From Apophysomyces variabilis (taxonomy: Eukaryota > Mucoromycota > Mucoromycetes > Mucorales > Mucoraceae): a stretch of DNA of 12,845 bases. Location: contig MZZL01000022.1 of the NCBI GenBank assembly GCA_002749535.1, positions 15,551 through 28,395 on the forward strand. Direction: 5' to 3'. Below, in pieces: positions 8,199-12,845 of this stretch; the stretch's first letter is position 1; each line of letters starts with the position of its first letter. The position numbers were made by a program, and so were the translations under genes. The notes beneath the pieces were generated by a model. That model worked only from the letters and a program-made list of their open reading frames with translations. It did not search any database and had not been told where the DNA came from.

Positions 8199-8805
8199 AA
8201 ATAGAAGGAGTGAATGAACCGTGGTACCCATGAGAGGGACATCTCGCCAGGACGATACTAGCGAGGCCATCTGATACGCAGCGGTTCGTCATGGTACCCA
8301 TGAGAGGGACATCTCGCCAGGACGACACTAACGAGGCCATCTGATACGCAATGACAGAAATGAGTATCAAAATGAAAGAGTAAATGAACCGTGGTACCCA
8401 TGAGAGGGACATCTCGCCAGGACGATACTAACGAGGCCATCTGATACGCAGCGGTTCGTCATGGTACCCATGAGAGGGACATCTCGCCAGGACGACACTA
8501 ACGAGGCCATCTGATACGCAATGACAGAAATGAGTATAAAATTGAAAGAGTAAATGAACCGTGGTACCCATGAGAGGGACATCTCGCCAGGACGATACTA
8601 ACGAGGCCATCTGATACGCAGCGGTTCGTCATGGTACCCATGAGAGGGACATCTCGCCAGGACGACACTAACGAGGCCATCTGATACGCAATGACAGAAA
8701 TGAGTATCAAAATGAAAGAGTAAATGAACCGTGGTACCCATGAGAGGGACATCTCGCCAGGACGACACTAACGAGGCCATCTGATACGCAACGACAGAAA
8801 TGAGT
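8199..8805. repeat. Tandem array, 170-bp period, each unit with two 59-bp core copies
   Basis: The sequence beginning GTGGTACCCATGAGAGG recurs at 8221, 8391, 8561 and 8731, an exact 170-bp period. Within each of the first three units a 59-base core occurs twice, 70 bases apart (8222 and 8292, 8392 and 8462, 8562 and 8632). The fourth unit has only one core (8732), giving seven cores. First-position cores carry GACGATACTA and second-position cores GACGACACTA. Units are almost identical. Minus-strand open frames run through the array, but 170 is not a multiple of three, so the frame changes every unit and coding is unlikely. It resembles a satellite or minisatellite. Confidence 0.95.
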
Positions 8806-8981
8806 TTGCTTGATCACAAGTAAAACGAAAAGTTTTTCAGAGGGGTTGCCATGATGGCGTATTTCTTCCCAATAAATATGACGTCAATGATTATTTGCAC
8901 CATTGGGGATTGCTACGCACACCCCACTGGCGCACCGCATCCACCTATGTCATTGAAGAAATTTTTTTGGATGAACTGAAC
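8806..8981. other. Spacer between the tandem array and the Tc1-like element
   Basis: No gene is seen. At 8965-8980 the sequence TTTTGGATGAACTGA resembles sequence outside the right inverted repeat of the Tc1-like element (TTTTGGATGA near 10563-10573 and ACTGA near 10513-10517 on the minus strand). Part of this spacer may therefore belong to that element's true left end. Confidence 0.45.
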
Positions 8982-9020
8982 TTCCTAATTTAGACGAATA
9001 TCTTTCTTTTTCGAGACGCG
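8982..9020 (+). repeat. Left terminal inverted repeat of the Tc1-like element
   Basis: These 39 bases start TTCCTAATTTAG and end TTTTTCGAGACGCG. They match the reverse complement of 10474-10511 with two substitutions and a one-base indel. Confidence 0.9.
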
Positions 9021-9065
9021 ATTTACTGTTATTTAAACTTTTAAAGCAAGTTATTGAGACATATC

Positions 9066-10412
9066 CTACTTCAAGCCCATCTCTTTTTGCAGGCACCGAT
9101 CCCAGTAAGTCTCAGAATGTCTTATCCAACCTTAGCAATCGGTTGTAGTGACAGTCTTGTACGCCTCAGCAATACATGGTATGAGCATGTCAGCTTTGTC
9201 GAGCGGGTTTCTTCTAATATTATTGATGTTGGACCAGCATTCCTCAATGGGGTTCAAGAAGGGTGAATATGGCAGCATAAACAAAGGTTTATATCTACGC
9301 TTGTCGATAGATCCACGACAAAGCGAGATTGATGGATTCGGCAATTATCCATCACAATAAATATATTCTTCCTACTATGTTTATCCAGGATATCCATCAC
9401 CGACTCCGTAAACCGGACAATATGATAAGCTGTAGTACCCTTCTGAGGTTTTACTGCTTTTGCATCGGTTTGAGCCACGAATCTTTCTCTTGGAAGCAGC
9501 CGGCTCAGGAAACTCCTCCTTGATCTTGGCTGCATCACTCTTCTTTAACGACTCCACCTTCGAGAAGCAGACTTTCCCAAAGGGGGAGATACAACCCACA
9601 ATGCTGATATTTACGCCCTTCGGGGTGTGTACTTTCACGATAGCAGGATCCTCAGCCCTTGACCATGCACGGCCTCTCATCAACTGTGAATGGAAGCCTG
9701 CTTCATCAACAAACACACAATTCTTTTGAAAATTGACACCGGCAGCTTTCCATTGACCGATGATATCGAACCGCAGCTCAATAATTCTTGGGATATCGCA
9801 GGCCGAAGTGTACTTAATTGCTTGCTTCAACGAGATCGCGCACTTCTCCCGAATATGCTAATAAAGGCCAGGAATGGATATTCAAGGCCTTCAAAATGCT
9901 CATGGAGCTTCTGTTTTGTTTCCGCAAGAACAATTGATGGATTATCATCAAATAGGTTAATCAAAACAGCTGAATGTTCAGGAAACAGCTATTTTGGCTC
10001 ACGCTTAAGCTGTTTCTTTAAGCTTCCAGAAAGAACTGTTCCAGAACCACGGTTGAACTCATTTAGTAAACTGTAAGCACTGCTACGAGATATGCCACAT
10101 TGCTCTGCTGCTTTTGGGACTGTGAGTCCTGTTTCTTGAATTAAAGCAATGAAGCGCGCAATCTGGTCCTCGCCGTACTTCTTGTATTTTTTTCTTGTTG
10201 TAATGGCAACTTCCTTGAATTCCTCAACAAGGTCGTCTACTGCTTCGCCCATTGCAACCCGGCTGTGTCTCAGGTTCAGGAACAGCGTCGAATACGACGA
10301 GCATCTCAATTTGACCATACTCGATAGCGAAATCATCAAAGTCCATCTCATCTAAGCTCTCGTCGTAGGATAATAGGGGATTCTCAGTAGGGTTGTAGTG
10401 GACGAAGTCCAT
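9066..10412 (-). pseudogene. Tc1/mariner-like transposase (DDE_3), multiple stops and frameshifts
   Basis: The likely ATG is at 10412 (MDFVHYNP). After a frameshift near 10260 comes a helix-turn-helix region (KYGEDQIARFIALIQ, then AAEQCGISRSSAY). An in-frame TAG follows at 9991-9989, then LFPEHSAVLINLFDDNPS. After another shift near 9870 the frame holds KQAIKYTSA and CVFVDEAGFH (first D, 9707-9705), RGRAWSR and NISIVGCISPFG. A shift near 9460-9510 leads to TAYHIVRFTESVMDILD and FIVMDNCRIH (second D, 9349-9347). A further shift near 9310 leads to PYSPFLNPIEECW (E, 9245-9243). A TAA at 9134-9132 precedes a short tail ending at TAG 9068-9066. The spacing from second D to E is about 34-35 residues, as in DD34E enzymes. 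All three catalytic residues survive but the reading frame does not. Confidence 0.88.
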
Positions 10413-10473
10413 TTAGTTTTAGATTTTAGAAGAAAAGATATCTCAAACTTGCTTAACCTGTCTCAAAAAAAAG

Positions 10474-10511
10474 CGCGTCTCGAAAAAGAAGACATTCATC
10501 TAAATTAGGAA
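10474..10511 (-). repeat. Right terminal inverted repeat of the Tc1-like element
   Basis: Read on the minus strand these 38 bases begin TTCCTAATTTAGATG and end TTTTTCGAGACGCG, matching the left repeat at 8982-9020 with two substitutions and a one-base indel. Confidence 0.9.
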
Positions 10512-10567
10512 AGTCAGTCATGCCAAAATATTATACTGATTTATTCAAAAGTTTTTAAAGATTTCAT

Positions 10568-10609
10568 CCAAAATTGTTTGAAGATTCCACCCAAAATTGT
10601 TTGAAGATT
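10568..10609. repeat. Two direct 19-bp repeats, 23-bp period
   Basis: CCAAAATTGTTTGAAGATT occurs at 10568-10586 and again, exactly, at 10591-10609. A partial third copy may precede it (GATTTCATCC from 10560). The repeats lie just outside the right inverted repeat of the Tc1-like element and could be its subterminal binding sites or part of the Fanzor 3' flank. Confidence 0.8.
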
Positions 10610-10698
10610 TGGGTATAAAAGTTATAAATAATTTGCCAACAAACTGTTAGTGATTATCCTCTGTTAAACTGTGATATTGAACTTACCGGCGTGACCAC

Positions 10699-10758
10699 CT
10701 GCGAAAGATAAACGTTAGTAAAACAATCCTAACTAGAAAAATTGGCTAATACACTTAC
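10699..10758 (-). other. Candidate 60-bp intron in the Fanzor 3' UTR
   Basis: On the minus strand GTAAGT begins at 10758, ten bases after the Fanzor stop. A canonical TACTAAC branch site lies at 10720-10714 and the acceptor CGCAG ends at 10699. A second GTAAGT begins at 10686, which would leave a 12-base exon (10698-10687) if both donors are used. The first intron has excellent signals. Confidence 0.6.
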
Positions 10759-10767
10759 CGTAAAAAC

Positions 10768-12845
10768 CTAAAAGTCCCCGGAGGGACCAACCGTATTCGT
10801 AACGGCGATGTATTGATCTAATGAAGGCCGGGCAAACTCTCTTGGTCTTCCTTGCCCAGACCAAATTGACTCCGCAATCAAGAATAAATTTTTACTGGCC
10901 AAGACGTCTCGGTCCCATAACATCTTACAGTTTTTGCATACCAAGATGCTATGGTGAGAAACGCAATCGGCTGTGGTAAGCTTTTGCAGGGACCTGTATC
11001 TGCAGCTATGGCACACCTAAACGACGTTTGTGAGCATTATATTACTATCAATCGCTCCAACTTACTTGCGAAGAAAGGTATTCATCTATCGTGAGCACCA
11101 ATAGTTCTTCGCGCTTTTCTCTCCGTTTCAAAGATCTCCATAGGATATTCACAACTCCCTTTCGGTGTCCTTTGTAGTTGCATCGATTGTTGAACATCCC
11201 GTCCCCAAATACAATGAGTGGCACTTTCCTTTCAACAGTGAATTTCTTTTGCCTCCAGTGAGGTAAACGCTTGGTTTTTTTAAGCGTACTGCGCTCGGCA
11301 GATGTATTTGGCTGGGGAAGGCTATCAATTAGCTGTTAATTCCTGCAGGTAACGAACTGTCATGCAGATAAATACTAACCTTTGGTGTAACGGATTGCCA
11401 ACTTCTGAATCTTTATTGACATGCTTCTTCCGACTTTTTCGCTTCCTTTTCCGGGATTTTCTGTTTGATCTCGTCCGTTTCCGTCTACTACAGTTGTACT
11501 CTTTACCACCAAATGCTAGTATATTGACCATTTCCTCTCTTGCTGTTTGCACGCCTTGATATCCTCGAAATCGAGCTTCAGCTCGATGCGGACCATAAAA
11601 CTGGAAAAGCACGTCCATATTGCCGAATATAGATCGTAGATAACCGTCGTAGGCTTCGATATGCGCTGTTTTTCCAGACTCCAATGAGGTTTCAATGTCT
11701 TGTATACCTTGCTGCTTTTTTTCCTTCTCCATTTTATTCTGTCTATTCGGCGAACCAGTATACACATAGTATTCTTTGGTTGAGCATCTCCTTATTTCAT
11801 GAGGTTCTGATCCGCAGCCATAAGAAGCAGTAAAGACTTGATTGATGCCCGGATCAATCGCACATGGTGCAAAATTGTCATAGATATGGTTACCGTCAAT
11901 GTCTTCAACAGAGAGGCTGGCGTCCGTGACCACTGACTCAATCTTTCGTGCGCGAGCGAACTGGAAGTCAATCGCGTAGCCATCGGTGAAGATAACATTT
12001 TTGAAAGCGATTCGTCCACTGTTACCGAAATTTTGAAGCTGCTCCAGACTAACAAACATTTTTGAGAGATTTAGCTACAAATAATCATAGTAAATACCTG
12101 TCAAATCCCAGCTTGTGGAAATCAAAAACTTGATAAAACTGGGCAAGCTGGTCTTCATAGTCTTTTCGGTGGCTGATGTTCGTTAACTGTTGAAGGGTCT
12201 TGGAATTAACGCAGATAAATCTCCAATCAGTTGAAGGAGACGGAGACAGAGAAAACAATCGCGTTAGATCCTTAAAACTACCTTTTGCCTTTTCGGCTTC
12301 TTCGTTTTTTGGATCGTATTGCTCTCCTTGAGCGTTTTGTTTTTATTTGGCTTCTTCTTGCTCTCGATTGTATTCGGTGAGTATATATGCTAACACTGGA
12401 ATGTAGCTGCCTGGAAAAGCAGATAGTTTTTCCGCGTTTGTTTGCCATTCGGGCATTAGTGTCGCAAACTCGCCACAAATGGTTTCTACAGCCTGATCAA
12501 AGTCCGAGACGGCAAGTTCATCTTCGAAAGGCCAGTGAGGATCACCTCTAGCAAGTAGTTCATAAATATAGTCTCCTGCAATTGCTTTTGCATTTTTTCG
12601 GGATAAGCCCTATACATATATAGTTAGTTGAGAGGTATGCACTATGTATGCTTTCATCTTACAAGTATAAGCTTTGTAAGTCGTCTCGACATATAAAACT
12701 TTAGGCGACCTTCAAAGTTTTCAGCGACATTGTTGGAATATGTGGTGGCTAACGTGACACAGGCCGCGGAAAGGGCATCACTGTAACCGGAAAAATTCCT
12801 AACAGGATAAAGAGCATTTGGATGGTTATCCAAGAACGCTCTCCA
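10768..12845 (-). CDS. Fanzor, eukaryotic TnpB-like RNA-guided endonuclease (5' end outside window)
   Basis: Fanzors are eukaryotic relatives of TnpB that use a guide RNA to cut DNA with a RuvC nuclease. Five exons read in phase: 12845-12663, 12609-12098, 12048-11380, 11321-11066 and 11016-10768, about 620 residues; the N-terminus lies beyond the right edge. Exons 1-2 hold the N-terminal helical part (FEGRLKFYMSRRLTKLI, then FPGSYIPVLAYIL). Exon 3 carries TDGYAIDFQFAR, RuvC-I CAIDPG (D codon 11855-11853) and a very basic stretch (about 11486-11424), possibly a nuclear localisation signal. Exon 4 has PLIVFGDGMF (D at 11203-11201) and IDEY (E at 11083-11081), the acidic pair expected of the rearranged Fanzor RuvC-II. 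Exon 5 has CHSC and CKNC, a zinc finger, then WDRDVLASKN, RuvC-III (D at 10908-10906). All key residues are present. TAA at 12345-12343 interrupts exon 2 in frame with no usable intron donor nearby, so this copy is truncated unless it is a sequence error. Resemblance is closest to the Fanzor1 type. Confidence 0.92.
10773..10788 (-). other. Hairpin with UCCG tetraloop at the end of the Fanzor ORF
   Basis: On the minus strand GGTCCC TCCG GGGACT folds into five Watson-Crick pairs plus an outer G-U, closed by a UNCG-type loop. It is followed at once by TTTTAG (stop) and then TTTTT. It lies inside the last codons of Fanzor. A stable stem plus T-run could be a structured RNA end or a Pol III-type stop; this is inference. 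Confidence 0.6.
11017..11065 (-). other. Fanzor intron 4 of the visible part (49 bp)
   Basis: Donor GTAAGT starts at 11065 and acceptor GTTTAG ends at 11017. Phase 0 splicing joins IDEYLSSQ to VCHSC, the normal link in this family between the acidic DEY motif and the zinc finger. Confidence 0.85.
11322..11379 (-). other. Fanzor intron 3 of the visible part (58 bp, boundaries uncertain)
   Basis: An intron is required because the frame changes between NPLHQ and LPQPNTSAERS. The preferred pair is donor GTTAGT at 11379 with acceptor GATAG ending 11322. An alternative is donor GTATTT at 11375 with acceptor AACAG ending 11333 (43 bp). Both keep the frame and differ by a few residues. Confidence 0.65.
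12049..12097 (-). other. Fanzor intron 2 of the visible part (49 bp)
   Basis: Donor GTATTT starts at 12097 after GGATTTGACAG and acceptor TTGTTAG ends at 12049. Splicing in phase 2 makes a serine codon and joins KLGFD to SLEQLQNFG. The ATG at 12059 lies inside this intron and is not the gene's start. Confidence 0.78.
12610..12662 (-). other. Fanzor intron 1 of the visible part (53 bp)
   Basis: Donor GTAAGA starts at 12662, branch CTAAC lies at 12627-12623 and acceptor TATAG ends at 12610. It joins KLIL to GLSRKN in phase 0. The unspliced sequence contains stops. Confidence 0.8.

Larger units (their letters stand above)
8982..10511 (-). mobile_element. Tc1/mariner-like DNA transposon with broken transposase
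   Basis: Inverted repeats of 39 and 38 bases enclose a minus-strand DDE_3-type transposase remnant, giving an element of about 1.53 kb, a usual size for Tc1/mariner. The exact outer ends and TA target duplication are not clear. Homology between the flanks seems to continue beyond the core repeats, with about 45 bases absent from the left side. The element lies between the tandem array and the Fanzor gene and has the same orientation as Fanzor. Confidence 0.88.
10512..10767 (-). other. Fanzor 3' flank and probable 3' UTR
   Basis: This A/T-rich stretch separates the Fanzor stop (10770-10768) from the Tc1-like inverted repeat. It has no open frame of note. It contains a well-formed candidate intron (10758-10699) and the 19-bp direct repeats. 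TnpB and Fanzor guide RNAs characteristically overlap the 3' end of the protein gene and extend downstream, so this is the first place to expect a guide RNA; no conserved scaffold can be identified by eye. Confidence 0.5.

Noticed and set aside
8140..8780. Overlapping minus-strand open frames reading MASLVSSWRDVPLMG repeatedly
   Set aside because: They come from the tandem array. The 170-bp period shifts frame every unit, several frames stay open at once, and there is no start context or known domain.
8199..8805. CRISPR-like array
   Set aside because: The repeats are 59-170 bases long and nearly identical throughout. There are no unique spacers, and the context is eukaryotic.
9054..9729. Several plus-strand open frames across the Tc1-like element
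   Set aside because: They are shadows of the minus-strand transposase, whose catalytic motifs identify the coding strand.
11325..12059. A standalone minus-strand gene starting at the ATG at 12059
   Set aside because: That ATG lies inside a predicted intron. Upstream and downstream exons continue the same Fanzor protein in phase.

Overview
The window looks like a repeat-rich stretch of an early-diverging fungal genome, most likely Mucoromycota. This is inferred from very short spliceosomal introns (about 48-60 bp) with GT(A/T)-type donors and CTAAC/TACTAAC branch sites, from the mix of pogo/Tigger, LINE and Tc1-like elements, and from a eukaryotic TnpB homologue (Fanzor). No host housekeeping gene, rRNA, tRNA or CRISPR array was recognised.

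Layout. 1-648 has no recognisable gene. A perfect 26-bp inverted repeat with a 4-base loop (649-704) abuts a decayed pogo/Tigger transposase (721-1853, + strand) whose 3' terminus, with three tandem 16-17 bp boxes, ends at a TA at 2034. Directly beyond it lies a two-ORF non-LTR retrotransposon (about 2036-7510, + strand). Its ORF1 (2213-3643) is intact, and ORF2 (APE endonuclease plus reverse transcriptase, from 3636) is cut by an in-frame TAG at 5967. A stretch bounded by two single N characters (6752 and 7000) in the ORF2 tail is a near-copy of part of ORF1 and is probably an assembly artefact. 7511-8198 shows no gene. 8199-8805 is a tandem array with a 170-bp period. 8982-10511 is a Tc1/mariner-like element with about 38-bp inverted repeats and a transposase broken by stops and frameshifts (- strand).

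The most notable item is at 10768-12845 on the - strand: a spliced Fanzor gene running off the right edge. Five visible exons and four introns read in phase through RuvC-I (IDPG), a RuvC-II region (FGDG followed about 40 residues later by IDEY), a CxxC/CxxC zinc finger and RuvC-III (WDRDVLASKN). One internal TAA (12345-12343) would truncate it. The end of its ORF and the downstream region carry a UCCG-loop hairpin next to T-runs and a probable 3' UTR intron, which makes this the natural place to look for a guide (omega) RNA.

Together the window reads as nested and adjacent selfish elements. The Tc1-like element lies just downstream of the Fanzor gene in the same orientation, but its inverted repeats do not enclose Fanzor, so any functional link between them is unproven.
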